A DNA stretch of 64,000 nucleotides from CAYTGM01 sp964437365. Lineage in GTDB: Bacteria > Sumerlaeota > Sumerlaeia > SLMS01. This document shows positions 10,501-18,583 of this stretch, in pieces. The stretch is from the NCBI GenBank assembly GCA_964437365.1, contig CAYTGM010000017.1, positions 1 to 64,000 of the forward strand, in the 5' to 3' direction. Position numbers and translations under genes: made by a program. The notes under the pieces are model-generated. The model was not told where the DNA came from. It saw nothing but the letters and a program-made list of their open reading frames with translations, and made no database searches. Position 1 is the stretch's first letter, and every line of letters begins with the position of its first letter.

Positions 10501-13384
10501 GCTTTCTCTAACTGCTGTCTCAGAGGAATTTTCTGGAGTTCAGAAAAGTGAAAACGTCGAATTTGAAGTCATCCCACAAAACGTAGAAATCGCATTCACG
10601 AAACAACTGTATTCAAACGAGGACACGGCCGAGGTTCTGCTGAGGAATACAGGAGACGTTGATGATACCTACATGCTACGCCTCAGCGGTGAAGCGGCTT
10701 CTTACTCCGCCTTAGACGAACAGGAGATAACATTATCGCATGGATCGGAAGCAGTAATCAGTATAGATATTGATCATCAGCAACTCCTCCCAGAACGTAT
10801 TTACGACCTTTCTGTTACAGCTGTTTCAGTCGCAGATGAAAGAGCCAGCGATGTGGACCAGGCTCAGGTTGAAGGTAAGCAACCACCTGCAGAACTCGCA
10901 CTTTCCCTTACGCCTCTGCACACAACTCCAACAAACGCGACGCTCCTTCATTATAGTGGACTTGCATCTTCTGCAAATCTTGCTGAGGCCGTTCTTGAGT
11001 ACCGCTCGAATAGAGGAAGCTGGGTTCAGCATCCGTTCAATCCTGCGTCAGGAGCCTTCAATTTACAGGTTTCGGATTTAGATGAAGGAGAGGTTCTAGT
11101 CGAAGCACGGCTGACTGGTGAAAATGGCGAAGTCACAATTGAACGTGATCTGACGGAGGTCGATTGGACACCTCCCACCTTACAAATACAGTCAGAGAAC
11201 ACGACCTGGACCAAGAACGACGTAACTGTTTTCTGGACGACGACTTCGAACGACGTGGTTACCAGTCACGGGGTTGTTGAGTGGACGGCTCCCGATACCG
11301 ATCTATCAACAACTCGCACGCTCAGCTTTGGTGAAACATTCACTGAAGAGGGAGAGTACATCATCAATACCTCGGCAACGGACCAGGCGGGAAATATTGG
11401 TAAAGCTATTCCTGTTGAGTTTGGTATAGATCGCACTCATCCACTCATTATTACTTCAGCTCCCCAACTGACCAGTGAGATGAGCATCCCCTTCCAGTTT
11501 GAACTCTCAGATCAAAACGGTTCCGGTATCGTTCAGGTTCTGGATCATTCTCTGCGTCCTCTCCTCCAGTTCAACCCTCCGGTGGCAGGAAAGGATGAAG
11601 AGCCCGGTTACCGTGGAATCTCTCTTCCCGCCGAGCACGGCGGCTCACAGGAGTTCGCCTTCTTCGCTCGTGATGCTGCTGGGAACGTCTCTTCGGCTGA
11701 TGAAGTACTGGTGAGTATAGATCGAAAATCTCCAGAGATCAGCATCCATTCTCCGCAACCCATGGCGATCGTTGACAATGAAATACAACTGGAGATAGAA
11801 CTAATTGATGATTTCGTTGGTGTGGACAAGTCCTCAGCACAATACGTTCTCACAGAAGGCGATCAATACTGGAAGCCTCTTCTATTTGATTCCGAGACCT
11901 CTAGCACTGCCCGAATAGACATTTCCTCTTTAGATGATGGACCAACCACCCTGACTCTAAAGATAAGCGACTGGCTCGGAAATGATGGGCTGACGAAACC
12001 GAATCCCAGTAATCCATTACATTTTCCTTTTCTGGTGGACAATGGATACCCACCACAAGCTCCAACCGGACTTAGAGCATATTTTTCGGATCACAGTGAA
12101 ATTACACTCACCTGGGATAGATATACGGAGTCTGATTTCTTGCACTATCAGATATATCGTCGATCTTCCACCGAGAGTGCTCTTGCAGAAGAACACCTTA
12201 TTGCTGAGGATATTGTTCTCTCCGGATCTCAATCGCGAGGTTTATACGTTGATAACGTCAGTTCAACGATCCCCGGAGATTGGGTCTATTCCATCAAAGC
12301 AATCGACCAGGCACGAAACGAAAGCTTCTTCTCCGACTCATATACAGTTGGTGTTCCCGACCCTCCACAAGAGCTCGCAGCCATTGGGTATGATGGATAT
12401 GTCGACGTCTTCTGGGAGCCTGTCGATGACCCTGCCGTGAGCTATTATCTCGTCTATCGTATCACTCAAGGTGAGATATATGGAGAAAGAATCGCCCAGG
12501 TTGCAGCTAATACGCATCAGTACCAGGATCAAAATGTTGTAAACGGAACAAGCTACCGGTATTATGTTTTCTCCGTCGATCATGCACATAACATGAGCAC
12601 TCACTCGCGCCTTGTACCTGCCACCCCGAACACTAACCCTACTTATGAAGAGCAGATGATGGTGATGTTCGAGGACTTGACTTACCAGGCAGTTATAGAC
12701 TGGGACTTCAATGATGTTGGTGTACGCATGAAGTCGTGGAAGTATTTCAATGATCAGGGGCATGTAACGAAGATCGTGATCTATGCACGAGGCGTCTTTG
12801 GCAACGCTGGTCATAGCCATGACCTTAAGCTTCGCCTTAAAGGATTTGAGGGAACTGCACAGTACAGTGTGGAACGCTGGAATGCATCGTCCTCGATTAA
12901 TGACCCTGCAGACTTCGTTGAAGGACTCTATCTTTACGATCCTTCAGATCCCGCGAGAGAGGACATTACGCTCTTTCTTGATTCAAAGAATGGGAGCTAT
13001 GGTGGACTTCCCCAAGATAGCATCAACAATGACCTCGCCCTGATTACCTTTATTCCCAGTTCGCCTGAGTTAAATCTTCTGGGTGACATGGATCGAGCTC
13101 CTTTTGACATCTGGATGTATAATCGCAATACCGGTGAGCAAGTCTTTGTATATGATCCAACAACCGGAGACAACATCCGAGACAGTAACGTCGTCTCTTC
13201 TGATCATCCCGAGCTTGAAGGAGTTTACCTGAACGCAGGTCTCATCATCCCCAATATATACTGGGTGATACCACAGGCTTCGTCGCAGATCTGGGATGAT
13301 TACCCCGACTTTATCGACTATGCGAAGACCTATCGAACGAAGGACATTAAAAATCCAAACTGGTATCGAAACCACCAACCTTGA
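4517..13384 (+). CDS. Giant secreted multidomain protein (FN3, VWA, LruC)
   Basis: Encodes 2955 residues from a GTG at 4517 preceded by AGGAG (4501-4505). Residues 1-30 are a signal peptide ending near ASA. About five FN3 domains follow (roughly 178-645), most closing with an N-x-C-G and a later Cys that may form disulfides. Then come a Cys-containing helical linker (646-740), CARDB/NEW3-like beta domains (740-950), a LamG-like region (about 1170-1300) and a VWA domain (about 1441-1720) with an intact MIDAS DxSxS at D1449, S1451, S1453. More beta-sandwich repeats reach about 2500, then two FN3 domains (2515-2710). The C-terminal 240 residues contain DWDFND and a late NIYWVIP region typical of the LruC (DUF4842) domain. 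It probably acts as a calcium- or metal-binding surface adhesin or matrix protein. It is followed after 17 bases by the FG-GAP gene. Confidence 0.85.
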   Translation: MSNRKYLLQDLFTYFALFVLSFQATTASALEFSLSSSATNDEGVLKSDQNKLGIFGLDSFDVLHPPVLPYNSLDAVAYRESLTAGWEEQHYPSMEYRIDTAALDESSSIYTIPILIRCDVEGSVTLSWSGEDDAALAFRFLTLQDSVADEIYDLRENSSLSFAGPVERILFLEMRPGRCPLPFVNNVNSSDGISEEHISVTWDRSPLTVSYEVWRSESSDFSEAYLVSSIPDPDVTSYQDANALQGTIYYYFLRGINDCGEGAPSTPDAGNLICEKPGQITGLNASKGEYEERIILHWNSMDKTDYYRVYRSTDPLIENAIEVSRIPQTSYTDDSVTSDTLYYYWVAGENICGKGEWSEPDHGYASCQIPTVVGGVEASDGTFLDSVYISWDENLFVEYYEVYRGIGTFEDSELIAVTESPEYTDTSRPSGEVFNYWVTGANSCGASEPGAGESGYADCRTPGVPENFTASDSEFGNQVLLVWDRAPDAMSYEVFRAEAGAEFETSAKIGETLEEQYPDMTALPGVSYQYYIRARNVCGISSGHISDEGSILCPDVNTPGEIVVSDGQAFVTIDWEPATDATGYRIYRSSVDEFELAQLLADIAGASFEDSTAILGQDYFYWVTSHNGCSESDPSVSYSGKAMAPNERELEDYLEGLCNLADDWALFPSDGFLCAQAEWNLQKVRTLIQYDQEVRHLVPDLDLMIERIEECDESLAEDFCTLKQRVDDFQSASFEIELSPPVRFLQENEETDFVLELKNTSSSHANYSLSVLSEGIDGLDASLSEDEVDLSPGESNEGAPVIITVEQSLESDRVISLPIEVRRNTEPSYSRMLYAQIVIRTAFADVTSVAASPSIVPTEGVTDLSAHIFNSGNADRSVLIRTEVLNEAGEVVETLGDLPHNISGSIDYEIVEIGQLSTVGLPVGIYTARVSLLKETGEALPGYSNSTDIVVGGHLGAKVYAEPVLLPPGNHLVQTNFELDREIIPSTIAEEKSVVLLNRDTFFSQCAAPPLALDFDTITTGSATDIRGVNLNCVTFSSEKNPLFVTSNNDIPVENGTSLLTSTTGDYFLSPGGSDLSAGSGTMTSEELSLQVHRSADAWYPFLPDSRSTNWGSGGERFDLTGYPWDTTTFIDQEDYTIVQVERSYTPSAPFVSTSSDRSYDYFRSWEELLETSRTNTMTYGYWMRSFGDGEWGMMVDSSIHVSNFRADDTAIAVRIGSQTQGSYHAYRRPGGGKPDYQIDGWSHIVVQCNEGDRPFIWVNGEEWVPDNPNQITSEFMQYSSKGWRVQQPYVSGLGGVDAEFMQYFITRSKLSDEERAAIVEAGPYLNPNDPVAQPELADPVSQQDTFEFSFDRPVSSFGFDLITPQVDGSPGVYAEIFDSSNRRIYDGFLPMESNGGHRFSGFKSEKEEIKKVVLNDVDEDGIDSHFAIDSLYCEIPNSYKADFVFIFDISGSMQDEIDAIKGGFTQFVEDLDERNINARFALVTMSFEHQLKQDFTSCPDEFYEVLDRVNDTGSGIEPTFEVIRKVLGASCTPLYVNPGDDWDPYLDFRPDARVNLIVVTDENSDLPLDECNRVAGQSGVSSSYPYEPNENFRNTGPWQTEIELTAEAIINKRAYINMIIGWDHPSYWQFGSPYFDVSDDDFLNFDPQETLAGLKRGGFEKTLQGLVLEAGLIGRTFFIQDMTANPENVEQFFQAKIEEILYQPVGIQTQITHNYDDQSYEIYADSIPDDATLSSESFEYSIATDLYGAQSRIFPISGSVENLLPGERREISHGTIIQNVIETSEELTTETLSIPALSVVGEHILEIQPSHKSVYAGESTSFEVSLYNPSNFSRQFNISVEGIEVLDYTIPSVLSLSSETTETVELIVNTDATTIDTTYPFLITIEGVDGVRDYAEGRIDVLPSESVPLDTQPEIFLEVEETGTEFTSTARREFSFRIANLGDTSTTVSLVGESTGYSVSLSESVIYLPSNSTEPIAGSIHLEPEEVIPVGVWALSLTAVSEEFSGVQKSENVEFEVIPQNVEIAFTKQLYSNEDTAEVLLRNTGDVDDTYMLRLSGEAASYSALDEQEITLSHGSEAVISIDIDHQQLLPERIYDLSVTAVSVADERASDVDQAQVEGKQPPAELALSLTPLHTTPTNATLLHYSGLASSANLAEAVLEYRSNRGSWVQHPFNPASGAFNLQVSDLDEGEVLVEARLTGENGEVTIERDLTEVDWTPPTLQIQSENTTWTKNDVTVFWTTTSNDVVTSHGVVEWTAPDTDLSTTRTLSFGETFTEEGEYIINTSATDQAGNIGKAIPVEFGIDRTHPLIITSAPQLTSEMSIPFQFELSDQNGSGIVQVLDHSLRPLLQFNPPVAGKDEEPGYRGISLPAEHGGSQEFAFFARDAAGNVSSADEVLVSIDRKSPEISIHSPQPMAIVDNEIQLEIELIDDFVGVDKSSAQYVLTEGDQYWKPLLFDSETSSTARIDISSLDDGPTTLTLKISDWLGNDGLTKPNPSNPLHFPFLVDNGYPPQAPTGLRAYFSDHSEITLTWDRYTESDFLHYQIYRRSSTESALAEEHLIAEDIVLSGSQSRGLYVDNVSSTIPGDWVYSIKAIDQARNESFFSDSYTVGVPDPPQELAAIGYDGYVDVFWEPVDDPAVSYYLVYRITQGEIYGERIAQVAANTHQYQDQNVVNGTSYRYYVFSVDHAHNMSTHSRLVPATPNTNPTYEEQMMVMFEDLTYQAVIDWDFNDVGVRMKSWKYFNDQGHVTKIVIYARGVFGNAGHSHDLKLRLKGFEGTAQYSVERWNASSSINDPADFVEGLYLYDPSDPAREDITLFLDSKNGSYGGLPQDSINNDLALITFIPSSPELNLLGDMDRAPFDIWMYNRNTGEQVFVYDPTTGDNIRDSNVVSSDHPELEGVYLNAGLIIPNIYWVIPQASSQIWDDYPDFIDYAKTYRTKDIKNPNWYRNHQP

Positions 13385-13401
13385 GGACGAGGAACTGAAA
13401 G

Positions 13402-14745
13402 ATGAAAAACGTCACGACTCTATCCACCGTTATTCTGGCATTGCTTTGTTCGGTCGCCCACGCTCAACGAGGCTGGCCACGTGGACCATACTCTTCTGCT
13501 CACAGGATTCAGGGATCTCCCATCCTTTACGATCTTGATGCTGATGGTCGACTTGAAGTGATCACAGTAGGACTGGACGACTATCTTCGCGTCTATAATC
13601 ATGACGGAACTCCGTTCGAAAACCTCCAAGCAAGAGTCTTGGGGTTTGGTGATGGAACCTCAGCGACTCCTGCCATCGGCGATATAGATGGAGACGGTGA
13701 CCCCGAGATCATTGTAGCTGGCGACGACCAGAATGACAGGAACGCTGCCATTAAGGTTTTCGCGAAAACCGGAGAGCTTCTTCAGTCTTATCCTCTTAGT
13801 GGAGGGGCTCTTGCCAGTGCAAAGGCAACCCCCTTTATCTTTGATGTGATCAAGTATCTCGATGGAGTTCAGCATCCCGGGAAAGAGATTCTCTACCGTG
13901 ATGGTGATGGCCAGGTCCACGTGTTGATGTGGATCGGAAATGGACTCACTGATGTCTATAGTACGCAAATCACAGAACTCCAGACTGCCATCAATACTCA
14001 GAACAAAGACCGCTACGGTGCGTACCTCGCCACGCCTTCAATTGCAGTTCGGGCGCTGAACAATGAGGAGACTCTTGTCGTCTCTTCTTCGACGGATGGC
14101 CGCGTCTACCGGTGGACCATTACTTCATCACCTTCGGCACCGGAAAATATGATCACACATACTCCTTTACCATCCAACAATCCTGGCGAGGAGGAGTTCT
14201 ATTCTACGGCGCGTGTAGACGACGTGGACGGTGACGGCATCCTGGAGGTGGTCGCTGCATCGAATATGGGGTATGTTTATCTTTGGAGTCTCGAAAACAA
14301 TGGAGCTCTGAGAACCGGCTGGCCTCAAGTGATGTCGCAATCTTCCTCTTCTACTCCTGTTACAGCTGATCTGAATGGAGACGGTCTCAAGGAGATCGTT
14401 GCTGGCTGTGATTCTGGTGAAGTCTTCGCCTGGGATTTGTCGGGCAACCTGATTACTGGATGGCCGGTCCAGACCGACGGAGATATCTTTGCCACTCCGG
14501 TTATTGCTGACCTGACGGCCGATGGTTTTCCAGACATTCTGACTGCTTCAGTAGATGGAAAGCTTCATCTATGGAACAATCAGGGATTTCCGGTTTTCGG
14601 TTGGCCGAAGACGCTCTCTTCCACGATCTATGCAACACCCGCCATTGCCGACGTACACGGTTTCGGAAACTGGTCAATCGTGGCAGCCAGCTTCGACGGA
14701 AAACTCTACTGTTTCGATCTTGCGAGTTCGACAGCACAGGATTGA
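13402..14745 (+). CDS. Secreted FG-GAP/VCBS-repeat beta-propeller protein
   Basis: Encodes 447 residues from ATG 13402, with a GAGGAA ribosome site upstream. A signal peptide (MKNVTTLSTVILALLCSVAHA) ends at AHA. The mature protein carries repeated acidic calcium-loop motifs of the FG-GAP/VCBS type (DLDADGRLEV, DIDGDGDPEI, DVDGDGILEV, DLNGDGLKEI, DLTADGFPDI), each followed by a GxVxxW-like strand. This indicates a seven-bladed, integrin-like propeller that binds calcium. It lies 17 bases after the giant FN3/VWA/LruC gene and probably shares its transcript, so the two may act together at the cell surface. No anchor is visible at the C-terminus, which ends in a short polar tail. Confidence 0.85.
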   Translation: MKNVTTLSTVILALLCSVAHAQRGWPRGPYSSAHRIQGSPILYDLDADGRLEVITVGLDDYLRVYNHDGTPFENLQARVLGFGDGTSATPAIGDIDGDGDPEIIVAGDDQNDRNAAIKVFAKTGELLQSYPLSGGALASAKATPFIFDVIKYLDGVQHPGKEILYRDGDGQVHVLMWIGNGLTDVYSTQITELQTAINTQNKDRYGAYLATPSIAVRALNNEETLVVSSSTDGRVYRWTITSSPSAPENMITHTPLPSNNPGEEEFYSTARVDDVDGDGILEVVAASNMGYVYLWSLENNGALRTGWPQVMSQSSSSTPVTADLNGDGLKEIVAGCDSGEVFAWDLSGNLITGWPVQTDGDIFATPVIADLTADGFPDILTASVDGKLHLWNNQGFPVFGWPKTLSSTIYATPAIADVHGFGNWSIVAASFDGKLYCFDLASSTAQD

Positions 14746-14902
14746 ATCTGGCTCCAATAGTTATACATTTCTTGTCGAGGACTGCGTTCTTTGTCTGAAA
14801 TGACCTTGCATCGAATTCTTCTGTAGACGAATATCTAATTACAATCAACATGCTGCATTGATTGAGTCTTCATTCTCTTTTCTCGTCTCACATGAGATAC
14901 TA

Positions 14903-14928
14903 GACCTCAATCACTGCGTATTGAGGTC
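14903..14928 (+). promoter_or_regulatory. Inverted repeat covering the ribosome site of the 14937 gene
   Basis: GACCTCAAT (14903-14911) and ATTGAGGTC (14920-14928) form a perfect 9-bp stem with an 8-base loop. The right arm contains GAGG (14923-14926), the only good Shine-Dalgarno sequence for the ATG at 14937 (10-base spacing). As RNA the hairpin would hide the ribosome site. As DNA it could be a dimeric operator. Confidence 0.6.
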
Positions 14929-14936
14929 ATTCAATC

Positions 14937-15257
14937 ATGAACTATGAAATTGTCTTTCCAGCAATAGTCCTGGCGTACTTCTTCGTGAAGACTCAGGAGT
15001 TTTCCAAGCTTTTCGGCATGGTGATGTTTCTCGGAATCTCATTTGCTCTGACGATCACAGGACTTCATTTCCCTTTCTTACTGCTTGCTGTTGGTTTGTT
15101 GATCACCGTGAAGTATATCATGCGAGAACAGAGAAGACAAATAGTCGTCCTTCGTAACTCCCAACAGGTCTACTTTGAGAATCTCGTGAAGAAGAACGAG
15201 GCACTGGCAAAAGATGTTACACTGCTGAAGGAATCAAGCGGCAGGAAGAGTGACTGA
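14937..15257 (+). CDS. Small membrane protein, hypothetical
   Basis: Encodes 106 residues. Two or three hydrophobic segments (about residues 3-20, 24-40 and 43-60) are followed by a basic motif (MREQRRQ) and a soluble C-terminal helix of about 40 residues with coiled-coil character (NLVKKNEALAKDVTLLKE). The topology suggests an integral inner-membrane protein with a cytoplasmic coiled-coil tail. I do not recognise a family. Its ribosome site is enclosed in a 9-bp hairpin (14903-14928), so translation may be regulated. The stop is 2 bases from the convergent gene on the other strand. Confidence 0.7.
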   Translation: MNYEIVFPAIVLAYFFVKTQEFSKLFGMVMFLGISFALTITGLHFPFLLLAVGLLITVKYIMREQRRQIVVLRNSQQVYFENLVKKNEALAKDVTLLKESSGRKSD

Positions 15258-15259
15258 GA

Positions 15260-15757
15260 CTATACGATCCGTATATTCTTGAGAAGAAGAAAAATCATGC
15301 ACTCACCCATTGGAACAGCTACGACTGTCTGAGAACCACTCAGTTTCATCGCAACCGAGGAAAAGTAAATTCCCTGGCTTTTCCCAGCGAGAGGAATGAT
15401 TCCAGTCTTAAAATATTCAATGTTTTCCCGTTCTCCATATTCCTTGACCCGATATGAATCCACCTTCGCTGCTTCTTCCACGTTTGGGTTATTCCAAGCC
15501 CATTCCCATGTCCCTGCACTGGAAAAAACGGATCCTGCAATCTGTGCGTCTGCCTCGAGAACTGTCTTTCCCTCCTTAAGGTGTTTATAGACACCGGAGT
15601 ATTGATCGTACTTCCATTCGTCATAATCATCTGAATGAACGAATTCGTATTCTTCGAGGGAACTGTTAAATTCTGAAGTTGCTGATGCAAGAAATGCATC
15701 CTGCTCAGGCGTTAGTTTCGGAGCCCCGGAAATGAGGTCTAAAAGCCAGTTGATCAT
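15260..15757 (-). CDS. DUF6882-like protein
   Basis: Encodes 165 residues without a signal peptide; the N-terminal MINWLLDLISG is a short amphipathic helix. The central part contains AGTWEWAWNNPN preceded by a QIAGS motif, which matches the pattern I associate with the DUF6882 family, a small domain of unknown function widespread in bacteria. The second half alternates strands, and the end is hydrophobic (MIFLLLKNIRIV). ATG 15757 is the only plausible start. Upstream are about 200 bases of AT-rich sequence before the serine hydrolase 3' end. It converges with the small membrane protein with almost no gap, so the 3' ends must overlap or share a termination region. Confidence 0.6.
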   Translation of the reverse strand: MINWLLDLISGAPKLTPEQDAFLASATSEFNSSLEEYEFVHSDDYDEWKYDQYSGVYKHLKEGKTVLEADAQIAGSVFSSAGTWEWAWNNPNVEEAAKVDSYRVKEYGERENIEYFKTGIIPLAGKSQGIYFSSVAMKLSGSQTVVAVPMGECMIFLLLKNIRIV

Positions 15758-15962
15758 GGTTGAACTATTCCGTTTTGATTTTCTACAAAGTCAATGGATT
15801 TGCCGGGAGGGCGCAGTAAGAATTTGAAAAAAAATACGAATCATCTCATCTCCTACAGTATAGCTTTAAATACTTCGACATGTAGATGCGTTTTAAGATC
15901 AACGAACTCAAATACATATATATCCCTCAGATGCAGAACTGGATCCCAATGCATTGAATCAC

Positions 15963-17111
15963 TCACTTTCCGCGCGAACGAAGCAACTCTTCCTCTTTGA
16001 TGAGTTCCTCGATCACCTTATTGCAAGCTTCGAATGCTTTCGGATTTCCGCGATTCGTCACAGCTGTCACTGCAAAACCTTTTTCGGGTGCCATCCAGAT
16101 CACAGCGTACCACATCGTATTACTGCCGACAAACACCAACACTCTCCCTCCCCAGGCACGCTCCTCAATGATCCAGCCATAAGCCTCGTTCGATCCTTCT
16201 ACCGGTGTTTGCAGTTTGATGATACTCTCCTTGGAGAGTCCTAACTCTGGTCTGTCTTCGGGAGATAGATGAATGGCTATAAATCTGTTCCAGTCTTTGA
16301 GTGAACAGTGCACGGTGCCAGCAGGGGCAATCGCCGGTGGGTTATCACGAAAGACAGGGGAGAAACCCAGAAGCCCTTCGTAATGACCCCATGGCTGGCT
16401 CACGGAGTCAGCCATCCCAGGAGGTCCGAACCCGGCAGACTGCATATCCAGAGGCTTAAAGAGTTTCTCGCTCATGAGCTCTTCCCAGGTCACACCTGAA
16501 GCTTTTTCAGCGATGACACCTGCAATGGCATAGCCTGCATTTGAATAGACACTCTCCGTTCCCGGAGTTGCCGCAGGTTTTGTTGAAAGGACTCCACGAA
16601 TAAGTTTCATTCTTTGCTCTGCAGGATGTACCGAATCTTGTGTACTCATCAGCTTGATCCACAGAGTTGGTGGAACATTGGCAACAATGCCACCCCGGTG
16701 GGTGAGCAATTGATCCAGCGTAACATCCTTATAGACAGGAAGTATTTCCTCTGCCAGCTCTGGGAAGCTCTCACCGACTGTCTGATCGAACCGGAGCTTC
16801 CCCTCTTCTACAAGCATGGCAATGATGGTTGCAGTCATGGCCTTCGCGCATGATCCGATGTGGAACTGGTCGTCGGGGAGTGCGTCTATCTCTGCCCCCT
16901 TTTTCCGCTTTCCGGTCATCAAGATTAGATCGCTCTCATTCTCTCGAATGAGAGATCCTCCCAGAGCAACCATCTTGTATTCTTTACGAATGTTCTCGAT
17001 CCGATCTTTCAGCGGCACAATATCCGTATTCGAGCTGGCTGGGATCGTATGTGGCTTTGTGACGAGGAAGAGTACTAACAGTGGAATGTAGAATATATAG
17101 TCATTCTTCAT
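15963..17111 (-). CDS. Secreted serine hydrolase, beta-lactamase/class C PBP-like
   Basis: Encodes 382 residues from ATG 17111, preceded by GAAAGG at about 9 bases; a longer frame from 17156 exists but has no ribosome site. A signal peptide or anchor spans residues 3-25. The serine beta-lactamase fold is shown by S87-C-A-K90 (SxxK) and Y189-S-N191 (YxN). Relatives carry HAGSNTMWYA as the third motif; here the segment reads VFVGSNTMWYA, so the usual His appears replaced by Phe. The nucleophile and base are kept, so it may still act as an esterase or D-aminopeptidase rather than a true beta-lactamase. It is the last gene of an operon with an ECF sigma factor and an anti-sigma-like protein, so it is likely a target or effector of that system. 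Confidence 0.8.
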   Translation of the reverse strand: MKNDYIFYIPLLVLFLVTKPHTIPASSNTDIVPLKDRIENIRKEYKMVALGGSLIRENESDLILMTGKRKKGAEIDALPDDQFHIGSCAKAMTATIIAMLVEEGKLRFDQTVGESFPELAEEILPVYKDVTLDQLLTHRGGIVANVPPTLWIKLMSTQDSVHPAEQRMKLIRGVLSTKPAATPGTESVYSNAGYAIAGVIAEKASGVTWEELMSEKLFKPLDMQSAGFGPPGMADSVSQPWGHYEGLLGFSPVFRDNPPAIAPAGTVHCSLKDWNRFIAIHLSPEDRPELGLSKESIIKLQTPVEGSNEAYGWIIEERAWGGRVLVFVGSNTMWYAVIWMAPEKGFAVTAVTNRGNPKAFEACNKVIEELIKEEELLRSRGK

Positions 17112-17163
17112 GAGTTTGCCTTTCAGTTGGAAAGTTATTATGAAGCCTTCCTGCAATGAATCT

Positions 17164-17781
17164 TTATCTCTTTCCTGTTGAACTTACTTCAGAATGAAGT
17201 GATCTCTGTATCTCTATTAGTTCTTTCAGGCGGGGTAGACGGTCTTTCTTGACGGCTTGTTGATTGATATACCAGACCCAGGTGTACAGTGCTGTTACAA
17301 AGACGAGGAGCAGCAGTGAAAATAGAAGTGATTCTTTATCTCCGAGTATAGCCAGATGAATGAAGTATCCACAAATGGTCACGTAGAATGGCAGCAGATA
17401 CCAGTAGACAACGCGCTTGAGCAGCCAGATATCATGGCGAAGGTCGACGATGCTTTGCTCAACCCTGGCGGAGAAAGAATCAGCAGGGCCTCCACGTCGT
17501 CTATTCTGTTGATGACGATCAACAAGAATGAATCCAATCAGCCATACAATAGCAGTGATGATCAGATACCAGGACCACGGTTGTCTCGTAAATACACCTA
17601 TAACGATAAAGGCAGGTATCATGAGGAATCCGGCAATGATTTCTCTCAGATTACGCCTGAGAATATTCCGATCATAGTCATGGATTCTTTCAAGGATGAT
17701 TTTCTCCAGGAGTTCTCTATCGGTGTGAACCTTACCGTGAGCTTCGCTGTGCCATAGATTTTCATATTCTTCCAGGTTCAT
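17164..17781 (-). CDS. Membrane protein, probable anti-sigma factor
   Basis: Encodes 205 residues. The ATG at 17781 overlaps the sigma-factor stop by one base (TGATG) and has AAGGAG seven bases upstream; a GTG three bases earlier is less well placed. The cytoplasmic N-terminal 47 residues (EEYENLWHSE and a charged helix) are followed by four predicted transmembrane helices (about 47-65, 69-87, 124-146, 151-172), with a loop containing NRRRGG between the pairs and a basic cytoplasmic tail. There is no ZAS zinc motif. The assignment as anti-sigma factor rests on tight coupling to the ECF gene and topology. It would hold the sigma factor at the membrane until an envelope signal. Confidence 0.65.
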   Translation of the reverse strand: MNLEEYENLWHSEAHGKVHTDRELLEKIILERIHDYDRNILRRNLREIIAGFLMIPAFIVIGVFTRQPWSWYLIITAIVWLIGFILVDRHQQNRRRGGPADSFSARVEQSIVDLRHDIWLLKRVVYWYLLPFYVTICGYFIHLAILGDKESLLFSLLLLVFVTALYTWVWYINQQAVKKDRLPRLKELIEIQRSLHSEVSSTGKR

Positions 17782-18296
17782 CACTTATCTCCTTTCAGGA
17801 GTTTCTCGATTTTCTTCTTTGACCGGCTGATCTTTACGCCTGCGTTACTTTCTGAGATGCCCAGTATATCCGCTATTTCTCGGTAGGATAATGAGTCGAG
17901 ATAGAGGATCATAATCGCCTTTTCATCTTCTTTTAACATACGAAGAGCGGCGTATAATTTCTCAAGTTTTTCCTTTTTATGCAGATCGTCCAATTGGTTC
18001 GCATTTTCTGCTTCGGCTTTGACAAAGGCTGTTATATGTTCTCCTCTATTGTGACGACGCGTTTCGCTTCGTCGCCAGCCAAAGGCCGTGTTAAGCGCGA
18101 CTCTGTATATCCACGTACTTTCGCTGCAGCTATTCTGAAACCGTGGGAGAGAAAGCCAGAGTTGAATGACAATCTCCTGAAAGAGATCGTCCTGGTTTTC
18201 CGGGTCGGCTTCATGGCTTCTGACGACCTTAAAGAGAATCCCCTGGAATTCCTGTATCCACTTTAATAAAGTCGCTTCCTGTTGTTTTGTATCCAT
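17781..18296 (-). CDS. ECF-type RNA polymerase sigma factor
   Basis: Encodes 171 residues from ATG 18296 (MDTKQQEATLLKW), a normal length for the family. A 60-residue N-terminal extension of the same frame has no sigma-like sequence and is not used. Region 2 spans about 15-85, with DDLFQEIVIQLWLSLPRF in the core-binding and -10 recognition helices. Region 4 spans 112-166 and contains the helix-turn-helix LSYREIADILGISESNAGVKISR that reads the -35 element. It is coupled by one base to the membrane protein downstream and forms the first gene of a sigma/anti-sigma/serine-hydrolase operon. The gene probably activates its own promoter in 18297-18450, though I cannot identify the element. Confidence 0.9.
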   Translation of the reverse strand: MDTKQQEATLLKWIQEFQGILFKVVRSHEADPENQDDLFQEIVIQLWLSLPRFQNSCSESTWIYRVALNTAFGWRRSETRRHNRGEHITAFVKAEAENANQLDDLHKKEKLEKLYAALRMLKEDEKAIMILYLDSLSYREIADILGISESNAGVKISRSKKKIEKLLKGDK

Positions 18297-18451
18297 AGAA
18301 TCAGCTTCTTTCACTTTGGTTAGTAGCCAATTTGTCTGAATCCTTACAAGGCTTTTAAAAAAGAAATGCTGATCAAGCGAAATTGGAGCTTCCTGCAAGA
18401 CTTCGCCCACACAAGTCAATGGTTCCAGGGCTTCCCTAACTCTATTAGTTC

Positions 18452-18487
18452 TAAATCTGTGTCTACTCCTATCCATCTGTGGTTTTT
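18452..18487. repeat. Short ATCTGTG-type interspersed repeat, copy 1
   Basis: Contains AAATCTGTGTCTACTC followed by ATCCATCTGTGGTTTTT. It is closely related to 19293-19330. The pattern resembles repeats I recall from intergenic DNA of many environmental bacteria, usually seen as ATCCGTGTTCATCTGTG with a GGTTT end. Confidence 0.5.
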
Positions 18488-18583
18488 CTTCTTTTCTCTC
18501 TTTCCAAAGTTGGCGATCTGAATGAGATCAGGTCTGGTGGGGGTCATTAGAACCATGATGCGTTTGACGGAAGCACTCATTCA

